Source: Cyprinodon diabolis
Lineage: Eukaryota > Chordata > Actinopteri > Cyprinodontiformes > Cyprinodontidae
Direction of reading: 5' to 3'
DNA length: 64,000 nt
Assembly: GCA_030533445.1 (NCBI GenBank)
Contig: CM060076.1
Span: 24,786,603-24,850,602 of the forward strand
Below, piece after piece: positions 46,146 through 58,200 of the stretch. Within the stretch, counting starts at the first letter, position 1; the number at the start of each line of letters is the position of its first letter. Below the pieces are notes generated by a model that saw only the letters and a program-made list of their open reading frames with translations, was not told the origin of the DNA and did no database searches. Position numbers and translations under genes: made by a program.

Positions 46146-49100
46146 TTTGCTCCTCTCCCTCTTCATCATCTGATCCTCTATGCTCCTCTCCCTCTTCTTC
46201 ATCATCTGGTCCTCTCTGCTTCTCTCCCTCATCTACACCTTTCTGTTCCACATTCTCCTTTGTGGTGATTGACTCACCATGTTTGCCTGCACTAATTTTA
46301 CCAAAAAAGAACACAATGAGAGATGGTCATCAGAAATCCAAACCATTGTGGTATACGTATATGTTTTTGCTGCCTCCCTAATGTATTTATTCCTACCTGA
46401 TGTCCTCACTTGTCTCTTCTATCACCGACCTCATGTCTGTCTCCTTCACCCCTTGTCTGTGGCGTTCTCCACTAAGTCATATGGTCAAAAAGCATTATAA
46501 ATTAGCTGTAAAAATTACAGATCTTAATACAGTTTTTAAAAATAATGTTTAAACATTATCGATTGGAATTAAGTAGCTGTTCCCTCACTTCCACCTAATA
46601 TTAGACCAACCTGTTGCTTTCCCCTGTCTGTCCTGATTCTTCCTCTGTCATCTTCTCTTCTTTCTCTCCATCCTCACAGCTGAATTAAATTAATTTTATG
46701 TTAAGTAGGGTTAAAAAATACAGCAGTCAAAATACAATAAAAATTAATCTTTAAATTTGAATGATCTTCTTGTTGGATAACAGTTACTGACTGGACACTG
46801 CATCTGATCTGACTTATCAGATACATCACAACACCACTGTAGTGATACTGAATAAAAGATTTAAACTCAAGTGTCCCCCTGCCAAAAAGGTTGGTAACAT
46901 GGGTCACCGACCTTCTTGAGTCTAAGGGGTATAGTGACACTGGATTAATGTGTCTGATTCCTAAACTTGTACAACTCATCTTTAATTAAAAAAATCAATA
47001 ATAAGAAATGTACATATGAGTGAATAAATTGTAGCTAAGCGTTGGACCATAGCTGGGCACTGGCCAAGACATTTTAGCTTTCCTGTGTTAATATTTATTA
47101 GTGTGTGGATATGTGTGTGTTACAGGCGTATGTATCAGATATTCCTAGAAAAAGGGGAAGCAACATAGCCAAATATGGGACGACTAATTATTAGGCTAGC
47201 TTTATCTAACCTGAATATTTACAACCCTCCTGTCCTGTTGTCGATACACTGACAGAACTCACCTAACTGTATCTCAACCACATTTAAAGGCTTTTTTTCA
47301 TCCCGCCAACAACTTTATCCTTCTCCCTTTTTCTTTTTCTGTTTTGCGCCCCGGATAGTTGTTTTTTTTCTGGCGCTCCATCTTGCTGTTAAGTGTGCAC
47401 TACGAGTGGTAGTCGAAGATTAAGGAAAAAAAAAAACAGAAAAAAACGTGCCTGAGTGCGCCTCTTAGTGGCACGTGCCCAAGCCACCTGTGTGGGAAGG
47501 GAGAGCGACAGCAGGGGAGGTGAAGGGGGCGCATAATAAGTTGGGGCGCATCAGAAGGGTGCATAATCAGTGCTGTCTCTCTGTTATTGATCGTTTTATG
47601 CTGTTAAATATAGAAAATGACAACTAGAAAAAATTATTTTCTCTATTGGCCCTCTTCTGTCAAGGATGCTCTTGGGGCGCATCAGATCTTAGTGTACAAG
47701 CATAAAAAATTAAGCAGGAGGCGCTTTTTTGCTGCTTCTATCTCATGCGGTCTGAACGTGGCATAAAAAGAATGGCTGCATGTCGAAAGAAACAGCTGGC
47801 TTTTTGAGTGATTTGATGACACTGTTGCTGGAATATGAACCCCAGTGAGTAGAATAAGAATGTCCATCAAAACAGCAAAAAAAAAATTGCAGCATCCACC
47901 TGAGTATATTGCATGAATTTGGGATTTTTATTTACAGCACTTTTCCTAGCCAGTCACTCACAGCTGTGTTGAATCTCTGGGTTTATCTGTTGGATCTACA
48001 AACTACTGCTTTCAGAGAAAGCTTTTTCTGATTTCCTCCATTTCGCCGGGGAAACCAGCTTTCAAATCCTTGCTGTTACATGATCCCAAGAAAATAGATA
48101 TGTCCTTATGGTAACAGTATGAGCACCCTCTGGCCTGGTGTTGTCTAAAGTGAAGCGGGTAAGCATTGAGCCACCCACCGATTATTTTCTAAAGGATCGC
48201 TGTCAGGGATGTATTATGGGTGAAAAATAAAGAAAGATCATAAGAAAGGCAGAATAGAGCTGAGTAAGAGATTAACTGGTGAGAGAAAGAGAAATCAAAC
48301 AGAGAAGGGAGCTCTGTCATTGGTAATTATGCACCAAGAAAGGCTTTTTGTCTTGTGTGTGCAGGGATTTGTGGTTTATGCTGTTTTAAACCAGCCTGAG
48401 CAAAAAGCACAAATAAATAAAGAGTGGTAGATGACTCTGTTTTGTTCTTTTATTTGCTAGCTTTGTTTATTGTTGTTACGTTTGTTTTACAGAGGAAGAC
48501 AATCCAGGTCCAGAAAGCAAAAACAACAAAACATTAACATCAGTTTCAACCAATTGCATTTAAAGCTCCACAACTAATACAGAGTATAAGGCCTGCTTTA
48601 CTGATCAGAATAAAGAAAAAAAAAAAACAAGCAGATTTTTACTTTTTGAACCTGGATTGTCCACCTCCACATTTTTTCAATTTGCCAGAATACTATTTTT
48701 GTTATTAACTTTTTTTACCCAGGGATATATGAACTATGGATGGACCTTGTAGTAATGGAAACCTGGCATTCTGTCATCCTGAAAAAGACTAATTAACGTT
48801 TTAGAAAAACACCTAAATCATTTATGAACCAACTGAAAAAGCTTAATTTCTATAGTAGGACTTCCATTTCAATCAGTCTACAAGATTTCATGTACAAATT
48901 TGTTAGTTTTTCAGTCATTTTTTAATCAATGCTGCTGTATTTATATGTAAAAGAAAAAAAATTATTGAAAAAAATCATGTTTACACACTGTGCAATGACT
49001 CAGAAGCTGAACTTACAAATGTGATACTCTTCAGGGAAACCATTTAAAACCTGTGCAGAAGGGGGTTCAAATGCTTTACATGTCTATAGACCATGTTTGT

Positions 49101-49802
49101 CAGCTGATTTGCAACCAGTTTTTCATTGAAAGAAACACAAAAGCTTTTCTTAGAAGGTAGGATTATAAGCATCCCTCTTAATCCATTACTGCCATTATTT
49201 AAACAAAAACCTCCACCCTTCAGGACACCGTGTGATTTATGAACTCACGTCCACTGCGGCACCAAAACTGGAAAGTCAGGTACAACGGAAAAAGAAACAC
49301 GTTCGGTGTGTTATTTCTTCAGTAGAGTTATGTTGAAATAATAAAAACAATACTGAACTTTAAGGACACTGGTTGACCTTCCTTCTCAAATAGCATTCTC
49401 TCAGGTGTTGGAGCAAAGCAATACACTTGTTTGCACATGTTTCAGTTCTCTTGTCCTAGAGTAGCGGGGGAAGGTTCTTGGTATTTCTCATATCACCAGG
49501 CCTAAACAAAGATTTTCATTTTTTTTTCAACCTTCCTTATCACTTCTTTAATCTCTTTGTCATTATTTCCTGAACACATAGCCACCAGCAATAACTACCA
49601 GGTCAAACTTGTCTCTGTATTACATTACAGTTACAACCTAATTACTCATCTTAGCAAGCTGCTGTTCATTGTGTTTATATTTACAGGCTCTCCTCGTCTG
49701 AGTTGGTGAAAAGCTCCTCAGTAAGCAGGTTTTAAACTGATGAGTTTTTATACTTTCTTAAGGGGGGGACACCCAAAATAATTCAATGCGTACTTTACAT
49801 TT
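46146..49802. other. Unassigned DNA, partly degraded repeat
   Basis: No exon recognised. The section 47330-47700 ('gcgccccggatag', 'ggggcgcatcag' recurring at about 47543 and 47674) looks like the body of an old DNA element. The remainder is AT-rich. Confidence 0.35.
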
Positions 49803-50515
49803 TGTCATGATGGGATTCAGATTCCTAACCCACATGCAGAACAACAGATGAAAAGTTTGACTGTTTATTGAAAATAAACACAAGCTTATTTGACAGATGT
49901 GGGTAACAGATCCGGGTATGGTCACAGAGAGTTCTCTGTAGAGAGGGACAGTTTGGTTAGCCAGGATGCGGAGGATCTTTGTCAGAGGTATTGAGCAGGA
50001 TTGTACCTGTGATGGGATTCAGGTGTAGCAGCAGAGGGAGGGAGCCAGGAGGGTCCAGAGGCAAGAAGTTGGCAGAGGGCTAAGCAACGGCAGGGCACGA
50101 CTTCAGACTTATTTGTGTTCAGATCCAGAGATTCATCCGATCCTCTTCTTGAGGGCGGGCAGGCAGGTTCAGACAGCAGTTTCTTCAGATGAGCTCCTGA
50201 GAGCCAGCAGGCAGATTTCAGCAGTGAACTCTTCCAGAGTTCCAGGATTCAGTCAGGTTTCTTCCTAAGAAGCAGAGAAGACAAAAACCAATTAAGCTCA
50301 GTTTCAGGGGAGTCAGAGAATCAGACAGGCTGGTTGGCTCAGGCTTTGCTAACCATAACTGGCTTAACACTCTGGTGCTGGAGTGCAGTCCTGCCGCTGC
50401 TTATATCCTGGTCTCCTGATGACTGATGGGTCGCAGGTGTGGTCGTCAGCTCAGCTCCAGGAGACCTAGGGTGCCCTCTGCTGGAGGAAGGTGGACAGAC
50501 CTCCAGATCCCAACA
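49803..50515 (-). repeat. Gypsy 3' LTR (713 bp)
   Basis: TGTTGGGATCTGGAGG at 50515 to CCCATCATGACA at 49803. Same family as the LTR at 27326-28089, with shared blocks listed there. Ends TG...CA. Confidence 0.75.
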
Positions 50516-50527
50516 GTACCCCCCCCC

Positions 50528-50646
50528 TCAACGACCGCCTCCTGGCGGTCCAAACGATGTGGATGGCAGAGACTCACGATAGTTGTCAATCAGAGAAGGG
50601 TCCAAGATGAAGGAGCCAGGGACCCAAGTGCGGTCCTCCGGACCTT
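50528..50646 (-). CDS. C-terminus of Gypsy integrase (chromodomain-type tail), partial
   Basis: The open frame reads GPEDRTWVPGSFILDPSLID and then a proline/glycine-rich end (SFGPPGGGR) before TGA at 50528-50530. GPEDRTWVP is the second half of the chromodomain that closes integrase in fish chromovirus-type Ty3/Gypsy elements; chromodomains direct integration to modified chromatin. Everything upstream is lost at the ERV junction. The stop codon overlaps the start of the polypurine tract, exactly as in the repeat-protein element at 28101. Confidence 0.7.
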
Positions 50647-50786
50647 TGTCGCTGTATAATCTCTTTAGTGACTTAAAATTGGAGCTAAGTTTTGTAAAAA
50701 TTCAAAGTTCTTAAAAGGCAGAAAAGTCTTCAAACAATGATCCAAAAAAATCAGGCAGAAGCAGCTGAAGTCCAGGTCCAACGTGA

Positions 50787-50792
50787 TTTATT
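50787..50792 (-). terminator. Candidate LTR polyadenylation signal
   Basis: AATAAA on the minus strand in the expected R region of the LTR. Confidence 0.5.
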
Positions 50793-50866
50793 GCAAAATA
50801 CAAAGAATCACACACGAGTTGACCGCCGGCGTGCAACTGAACAAATGATGAAAATGGGCCTATACA

Positions 50867-50872
50867 CTTATA
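50867..50872 (-). promoter_or_regulatory. Candidate LTR TATA box
   Basis: TATAAG on the minus strand, about 75 nt upstream of the AATAAA signal, would place the transcription start near 50840. Confidence 0.4.
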
Positions 50873-51640
50873 CACTTCTTGGGGCCTGTTAACTCCTCCT
50901 ACAGGCCCCCACCTTTTTTCATTATTCTAGGTACTTTTTCTTCGGGTAAAACCAATTATTTTTATCTTAACGGTGGAAAACCCCTTTCAAAGCATATTTT
51001 TTATATATTTGATCAACAGTCTTTGTTACAGGTTATGTTGACATTTCTTTGCAAATCATGATGAAATATATTGTCATTAAATCAAAAACACATCATCTTC
51101 TTAATTATTAATCTTTCAAAACAAGCTTTTATAAAATGTAACTTATGATTATAATATTTTTTTGAGAACAGTCTTTCAGGTCATGATGACATTTGGTGCA
51201 CTTAAATCAGAAACATATAACAATTTCAATTAATAATATGTCAAAACCAAGCCTTTCTTCTAATGTGATCTACGATTATAATATTACTTCAAACCAGGTC
51301 AGCATGACCCTGGTGTTCCAAGTCCTAGTAAAACATCACTTTTTCTGTGACCATTACTGCACAGTGTGTTTTGAAGATGACCACTCAATTCATCACAGTT
51401 GGTTTAGCTGAGTTCAGCTGAGCTGTGCAACCTTGATATGATATAATAATTCATTTTTAATGAGTGTGCCTTTTTCACTACAACGGCTTGGATCCAAACT
51501 TCAAAAGGCCAGGTGCAGACTCATACACACACTGCTTCTCTATTCCTTTGGCATACATAAATGTGTTTATAAACACAACTCTTTTTAAACATTTAATTCT
51601 TGTTTTATTCTAATCATTGGTGCAGATTAATACACTACAT

Positions 51641-51651
51641 TTCCCCCCTTT
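51641..51651 (-). other. ERV polypurine tract
   Basis: Minus-strand AAAGGGGGGAA followed by the ATG/TG at the LTR start, the plus-strand primer site of a retrovirus. Confidence 0.7.
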
Positions 51652-52266
51652 GATCCTGAAAAGGATCCACACAAAGTTACTATGCAGGTAATGATTTACA
51701 TAAAATACCATTATAGTGAAGTTGCAAAAAGTAACTGATGGTTATATATATATTGTGCACACCAAACTAGAAGTCAGACTAAACACACCATACACTTGTA
51801 GTGATTGGTATAAAATCTTGTGAGTAAATGAAGGAAATTTGAAACAAAGAGGGATCCCCCTCTTTGCTCACTTATGAGGATCTTCTCCTCGTTGCTTGCT
51901 TTTTTTGTAGAATGAGTTTCTAATTCTGTTTTCTCAGCAGAGGAAAATTCCAATGCCCCAGCAGCATCTTGTGTCGCAAGGTCATCGCATCCTCCTCTGC
52001 ATAGGTGTCAAGACACACCCATAAATAACCAAGAAAAGCCTCATCATGCCTGGACTATGCCAGGCGTACACATCATCCAATGGTCAATGACCGTCATTAC
52101 AACCAACATAGGAGTAACCATGTGGCACTCTCCTGCACAGTACCTGTACTGTCAGATGCATTATACACAATTATCTTGCCAGTTATTTTTAACATAGGTA
52201 TTGATAATCCTCTATCAGCATTGTCCTTTATATCCAGTGTTATATCATGGGTGACATCAATAATAT
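51652..52266. other. ERV region between accessory ORF and polypurine tract
   Basis: About 600 bp with no credible minus-strand frame. The plus frame 52080-52325 is antisense to the provirus and has no motif. Confidence 0.5.
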
Positions 52267-52413
52267 TTAGGGCTTCCATGCGGCCACTCGCTCGGTCAGC
52301 TGCAGCAACTTTCCTTGCAGGGTGATTATGGTGGTTCGTGCCTCCTGAAGTTGACGTTTCAGTTCCTGATTTTCTTGGGTCACATGCTGCATCTTCTTTG
52401 TCGCCTTGAATTT
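52267..52413 (-). CDS. Basic patch plus leucine zipper, in frame after the accessory ORF
   Basis: After the UAA at 52414-52416 the same frame stays open for 48 codons to a TAA at 52267-52269. It starts KFKATKKMQ and continues VTQENQELKRQLQEA and IITLQGKLLQLTERV. Counting from the first M, V4, L11, A18, L25 and L32 form the d positions and N8, L15, I22, L29 and V36 the a positions: five heptads with a buried Asn at an a position, typical of dimerising zippers. The last codons before the UAA (LRRAS) plus KFKATKK resemble a bZIP basic region, although the usual invariant Asn is not present. It could be the C-terminus of the accessory protein cut off by a stop, or be reached by readthrough or splicing. 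Confidence 0.5.
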   Translation of the reverse strand, partial: KFKATKKMQHVTQENQELKRQLQEARTTIITLQGKLLQLTERVAAWKP

Positions 52414-53091
52414 TTATGAGGCACGGCGGAGTGTCTGTAGTGGAACCCTAGATTGCGGGTACTCCATACCCCTCATCATTTTTGAATACACCTCTGTTGA
52501 CATAGAGGTGATCTCTGGCGCTAGGTCGTTGACAGAGCGATAGGTATGCATGGAATGAGCGAAAAAACCTCTGAGGTGAATATATTCTGATGTGCTGATA
52601 TTCATGCCTGCGAAGACTTCGCCATTCCCTGGGTACGGGGCAGGAGCCGTCATGTCGTAGTAGGTAGGCGGCCCGCCTGATGTGGATGGTATCTCCAGAA
52701 GTGGTCTGGCGTGGTGGCGCCCATCCTCCGGGTTGGCTGGGATGTTGTTTGGTTCGGTCTCGATGACGATCTGTAGGTCCTCAGGTGATTCTGGGTTGGA
52801 CATTGGCCTCCCTGTAGGTGATGGTGGTTGATCATCTGGCTGCCTTCTGGGTGTCATCTTAGGTTTGTTCCAACCCGAAGGTGTGGCGCCTGGCCCCTCT
52901 GCAGGATCCTCTGGCTGCCTAGGGGGAACATAGGAGCCTGGGGCTATTCCTACGTGTGTGCCTACTGACGCCTGTGCGTAGCCACCCTCGCTAGTGCTCT
53001 CTAGCCATGCCTCGGGGTAACGGCCATAATCCCCATAAGCTCTCTCCTCATGAGTTCTCTCCATAGTTAATTTATCTGCATTTGGAGACAT
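52414..53091 (-). CDS. ERV accessory ORF, 225 codons, between env and 3' LTR
   Basis: Starts at ATG 53091 with A at -3 and is open for 225 codons to a UAA. Residues 45-140 are rich in Pro, Glu, Asp and Ser (probably disordered); residues 140-145 read GPPTYY, a PPxY motif that could bind WW domains. Residues 160-215 (NISTSEYIHLRGFFAHSMHT, VNDLAPEITSM) look more ordered. The N-terminus (MSPNADKLTMERTHEERAYG) is no signal peptide, so the product would be cytoplasmic or nuclear. It lies about 190 nt beyond the env end and would need a spliced message. I recognise no known family. With the zipper that follows in frame, a retroviral bZIP-like regulator is my inference. Confidence 0.6.
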   Translation of the reverse strand: MSPNADKLTMERTHEERAYGDYGRYPEAWLESTSEGGYAQASVGTHVGIAPGSYVPPRQPEDPAEGPGATPSGWNKPKMTPRRQPDDQPPSPTGRPMSNPESPEDLQIVIETEPNNIPANPEDGRHHARPLLEIPSTSGGPPTYYDMTAPAPYPGNGEVFAGMNISTSEYIHLRGFFAHSMHTYRSVNDLAPEITSMSTEVYSKMMRGMEYPQSRVPLQTLRRAS

Positions 53092-53284
53092 AATGGGGCA
53101 TATTTAGATATCATCCTAAGGCATGTTATCTCCTAAATCCATGGACAATGCAGCATGCAAATTACTATAGCTATTTGAGTAAGTATATGAGTCTTTATTA
53201 TGCAGATTAATTTACATATATACAAGGTTGTTATTAAAGAAATGCACGTACCTGGTGAGGGTGGGATGTGATCATGGCTATGCT

Positions 53285-55215
53285 CTACATGACTTGGTCC
53301 AATTGTATCTCTACAACCGGGAACTGACCAGTTATACTTACAACAAGTCTGGAGACCAGTCCCCGAACAAGGGGTATGATGCAACAAATAACTATCAATA
53401 TGATCAATATTACTGCCCCAAAATCATTCCTGCTGCCTTAAGATATTTTCCCCATCCAAGCTTATTAAACCAGTCCCAGAATCCCTTCAACTGAGTGTTC
53501 CAATTGGACTGCAGTACATGTTCATCTCTCATGCGTTTAATTTCCTGGAGGACTCCTGTGAGGCTGCCATTAATATCTGTATGCATAGGAATTAAAGTAC
53601 AACAATCTTCTCCTATATAATCACATATTCCTTGGTCCCCAGCCATGCGGGACTCTAGCACGAACCTATTTTGCAGAACCATTAGTGAAGTAGCATGCAA
53701 TTGTTCCTTCATCAGATCTACACCCTTTATTGTAAAATTTATAAACCTTTGTTGATTATACCATAGGAGATTTACCCACCTACTATTGCAAGCTATATAC
53801 TGCGCATTAACAATTGATCCGTAGATTGGTACTGAACCAGACCCTCTTCCGCTTTCTATCCAACCACTCCCTATGGCTACCTGTTCTTCAGGTACTCCAT
53901 ATGGGATCTGATCCCATGTGATATATACTTCATCCGATGTTTTCCACTCATGTTTAACGGGAGCACTTCTCTTAGTGCGGTTGGTTATTTCGTTAGATGT
54001 TACATTACTGCCTATTGGGTTATTTACTATTAACTTTAGTTGTCCTGTCAGCATTACTGGTGCACAGATACCTTCCCACTGAGGGGGTAATGTGGCCAAA
54101 ATCTGTGTCTCATTGTGACAAATCCAAAAAATGTCACCTAAAGGGACGGATCCCTTTGCCAGGCTCAGTATTCGGTATTGAGATACACTTGAAGGTTGGA
54201 ACTCATAGATGACATGTCCCCCATCTGGTACTACCTGTTCACAGCGTATAGTAGCATTGGGACTTGTTTTACAAAACTTAATGTGGTAGGTGAGGTTCCC
54301 CTCTGCTGTCGGTGGGTACCACGTTCTATTAGTACATGTCACCAGTCTATCTGTTGTCCACATCTGTCTAGAGGATCTATTGGTCACCTTTTCTAATTCT
54401 TTCCCTCGGGCTATACAAAACGGAAAAATCAGTTCAGCTGGTTTTCGTACTACTGGTGGAAGAGAGAACATGCTCATTACATCATTTATTGAGGAGTTCA
54501 GTGCTTTGGGGCATATTGTGTGGTCTTCTGACAATGATGAAAGACCTCCGGCCATCTGCATGGCACAGTGAGCAAAGCACTCCGTTACGTCTGGACAGTC
54601 ACCTATTTTACTTCCAGGAATAATCTGAAGGGCTGGTAATTTCTTAACATTATAACAGGCTATACAATCATCTTTAGGGCGCTTTTTGGCTTTGAACATT
54701 GCCTGGACAGAGTACTGAATCCATTGTTGGAACATATTGGTCTCCCAGTGTGCAGTCTTTAATTTGTCTAGATCTCTTTTCTGTCTTCTGTTTATTAGTT
54801 GTACCACTCTGTGCGCTCTTTTTACTGTCATTACTTGTTCTGTTAGTGTGTTTTGGCATATGTTTGTTTTGCATCTCACCTCAATGATCACCATCCCATC
54901 CCCACGGCAGTCCATGCTTCATGGAATTCCAAGCCAATGTTTCCCCATTGACTTCCCTAAAATTTCTTCAGACATTACATAATCATATCCTTTGATTTGC
55001 ACATGCATTAGTGATAATTTTTTCCCATCATTATTACTGATTACCCCTTGGTAAGTAGCTAGTGTTATCATTGCTAGTGCACATGTTTGTGTTTGTGTGT
55101 GACGCATTAAGTGTGTGTGTACATTGTTAGTAGTAACCTTAATAAGATCCCCCCTTGTTAACGCACAAAGGGTTAACACAACAAGAAGATTAGTCAGAGT
55201 CGGGAGAAGGCGCAT
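53285..55215 (-). pseudogene. env: ERV envelope gene (env), interrupted
   Basis: The ATG at 55213-55215 opens a signal peptide (MRLLPTLTNLLVVLTLCALT), overlapping the pol end by 26 nt. The frame meets UGA at 54919-54921 and then stays open to 53410. SU carries a CIAC (CXXC) motif and several N-glycosylation sites. RTKR at about 53979-53968 is a furin site. TM has a region resembling the immunosuppressive segment (LQNRFVLESRM) followed by CX6CC (CDYIGEDCC, 53625-53599), marking a gamma-type SU-TM pair. The membrane anchor is split: the frame ends at 53410, while a strongly hydrophobic stretch with a Cys pair continues in the neighbouring frame to a stop at 53285. Role in exogenous relatives is receptor binding and membrane fusion; this copy has two breaks. 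Confidence 0.8.
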
Positions 55216-58200
55216 CCGAGAGATGCCCAGACGGCGATGGGGTGGGCAGGACCGAGTCGATCGACGGCCCACTTGTCGCGGAGAAGGAAGGGGAAAGGGA
55301 GGGGAAGAAAGGGGAAGGTGCAGGTGAGGGATGTGAAGGGGACAGGACTCCACCAGCATCTGGGGGGTCAGAAGAAAGAAGTTCGTCCAGTGCCTGAACG
55401 AAGGATGGATCTGGGTCAGACCCAGAAGAAGTCTGAGTGGCAGAAGGATCATCATCATTGCCACCAGAATCAGAAGGTGGATGGGAAGCATAAGAATGAA
55501 CACTGTCATCCTCAGAGTCCCCTGACCTTGGTGATTCGCGGGCTGCCAAGCGTGCCGAGCGTCTTTGGACGCCAGACGTTGAGGGGAGTGGGGACGCATC
55601 AGTGCCAGACACCGGTGCAACATCTAAAGTCTGTGAGCTAGTGGAGGGGTGCTGCGGAGGAAGACTTGTTGCTGCCCTGTCAGCATGCGCAGAGCCCGTC
55701 GGTCCTGGATCAAGGCCAGGTGGGTCTGGAGGCCGATGCCTGGTGCAGTGGTTTTTATGAAACCAGAAGGGCTTACCTTCAACTTTCAGGGCAGTGGGAG
55801 TGGTAAGCACAACTTTAAAGGGGCCTTCCCTACGAGGCTCGTTCCACTGACGTCTAAAGACTCGTATGAACACACTGTCACCAACTTGAATGTCCTTGAC
55901 GTCCACTGGAATGTGTGTCTCGTCTCGGCTGTGAGCTGCTTTCACCTGTTGAAATATAAGCCTGTGAATGCGGGTTAAGGACCTGAGGTCGTCCCCTAGT
56001 TCACGTTCAAGCTGTGCCAAGGAGACCTCCTGCAGCAGGGGTCCACGAACCTGTGGGAGAGGCATTGGTCGACCTGTAAGCATTTCATGAGGGGTAAGAT
56101 GGGTTATTCGGTTAGTTTGGGAATGCATTGCCATCAATGCAACAGGCAGGGCATCAACCCAAGTCAAACGGTTGTTGCTGTCAGCTATTATCTTGGCTAT
56201 CTTTGATTTCAGCACTCCGTTAGCTCGTTCCACAGATCCCTGTGACTGGGGATGATACACACAACCAAACTTCTGTGTTATGCACAACAGTTTGAACATT
56301 TGCTGGATCACCTGTGAAACAAAATGAGGTCCATTATCAGATGATATGGTATCAGGCATGCCAAATCTGGGAAAAACTTCTTTACACAAAAACCTTGCTG
56401 CTGCTTTGTGGTCATTCTTAGCAGTGGGGCATGCCTCCACCCATCTGCTAAACCTACAGACAACCACCAACATATACCTCTTTCCCTGAACCCGAGTTAT
56501 CATGTCAACGTAATCCATCATCAGATGGCGGAACGGACCGTCTGGCATGGGAATATGTGCTAAGGGTTGGGTAAACATTTTACGCACATTATACTTAAGG
56601 CAATGTGGGCATAAGGCCAATTCTCTGTCTACCATAGGTGTCATATAAGGTGACCACCAGACTGCCTGTAACTTTTGAACAACTTGGGCTCGTGAACAAT
56701 GATCAGGTCCATGCATTATTTTAATGGCTGTTGGTAATAAGGACAACGGTAGTACAAAATGTCCTCGTGTACTACGCCACAACCCAGCGTGTGGGTGTGT
56801 TAAGCGAGCCGCCCCCCTTTGTACCCACAGACGTTTTTCCGCTTCAGATACGTTGTTTTGGGCTTCTATTAATGAGGCTAGATTAGTAATAGGTTCGCAC
56901 TCAGCTACATGAACCATTGGTCCCTGCACAGCTGATCCTGTGGCTTCTTTAGCTGCCTCATCTGCCAAGTTGTTTCCTATGGCAATAGGTGTTTTTGCTG
57001 TCTGATGGGCTGCACATTTTACAATAGCCAACGCAGATGGAAGTTGCATAGCTTTTATTAATTCTACTACAGCTTGCCCATGCGTCACTGGGGTGCCATC
57101 TGTTCTAACGAACCCTCGTTGTTTCCAGATGCTAGCATTTATATGGCATACCCCATATCCATATGCACTGTCAATATAGATTGTCACTCTTTTACCAGTA
57201 GCCAGTTTACATGCTGCTGTTAATGCTTTTATCTCTGCCAACTGGGCAGAGCAAGGTTGATCTAAGCTCATTGATTGTACTTTGGTAAAGGTCCCATCGG
57301 GCTTAAGTTGGACTATTCCATATCGAGCTCTATTCCCTGTCTCACCTCTGACACATGATCCGTCTACGAACAGTGTCAAATCAGATGGGATTGGATGATT
57401 GTATAAGTCCTCCCTTACCTTCATGAAGGTGTCCATCTCCTGGAGACAATCATGGGGCTCACCGTCTGTGGGCAATACCATTCTTGTGGCTGGATCAATG
57501 GTGGTACAGCGTTGTATTGTTAAATCAGGTCCTGAAAGCAGAACTTCATAACCTGTTCGACGAGCTTGGGTTATCACAAAGCGTGGACTGGTGAGCAGTG
57601 CATGTAATTGATGTGATGTGTACAAAATAATAGGGTGGCCCATAGTAATAACTGAGGCCTTTTTGTATGCGAAGGCTGCTGCTGCCAAGCCCTGGTAGCA
57701 GGGAGGCAGACCTTCTTCGACACCATCTAATTTTGTGCTGTAATAAGAAATTGGCTGTTTACCTGTGGGGGTGTCTTGCATAAATACTGCACATGGATAC
57801 CCTTGTCGCTCAGCCACATAGAGATGGAATGGTTTGCCATAATCTGGATTGGCCAGAGCAGGAGCAGTTTGGAGATCTTGTTTCAGCAGCTGGAACGCAC
57901 CCTCTGCCTCATCCGTCCATTGCAATTGAGCCGACTGGTGTCCTTGACCTGCGGCTTTAATCAGGGCTCTCAGTGGAGCCGTTTTGATGACATAATCACA
58001 CACCCACGGTCTGCTGTAACCTGCCATGCCAAGAAAAGACAACATGTGACCAACAGTCCGAGGTTTGGGCATTTGAGTTATGGCTTCCAGTTGGGACGGT
58101 GCAATACACCTCTTGTCCCCGCTGAGTTGCCTGCCGAGATACTCCACTGTTTGCTGGCAGAATTGCAATTTTTGTTTACTTACTTTGTGTCCCCCTTCTG

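Larger units (their letters stand above)
49803..50646 (-). mobile_element. Gypsy (chromodomain-type) element, 3' end, cut by the ERV
   Basis: Minus-strand order: end of pol (50646-50528), G9 polypurine tract (50527-50519), 3' LTR (50515-49803). The pol frame is open right up to 50646, where the ERV LTR begins, so the ERV probably inserted into this element and the rest of its pol should lie beyond the window on the far side of the ERV. Confidence 0.75.
50647..51639 (-). repeat. ERV 3' LTR (about 993 bp)
   Basis: Starts (minus) TGTAGTGTATTAATCTGCAC right after the polypurine tract and ends GATTATACAGCGACA at 50647, next to Gypsy coding sequence. A TATAAG box at 50872-50867 and AATAAA at 50792-50787 are spaced as expected for U3-R-U5. 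Boundaries are inferred from TG...CA ends and neighbours, since the 5' LTR is not available for comparison. Confidence 0.65.

Noticed and set aside
46093..46314. Glu/Gly-rich minus ORF
   Set aside because: Translation of the C17 run and CT-rich tract.
53133..53387. Minus-strand 84-codon ORF as another ERV gene
   Set aside because: Overlaps the env anchor and cytoplasmic-tail region in a different frame and lacks a motif.
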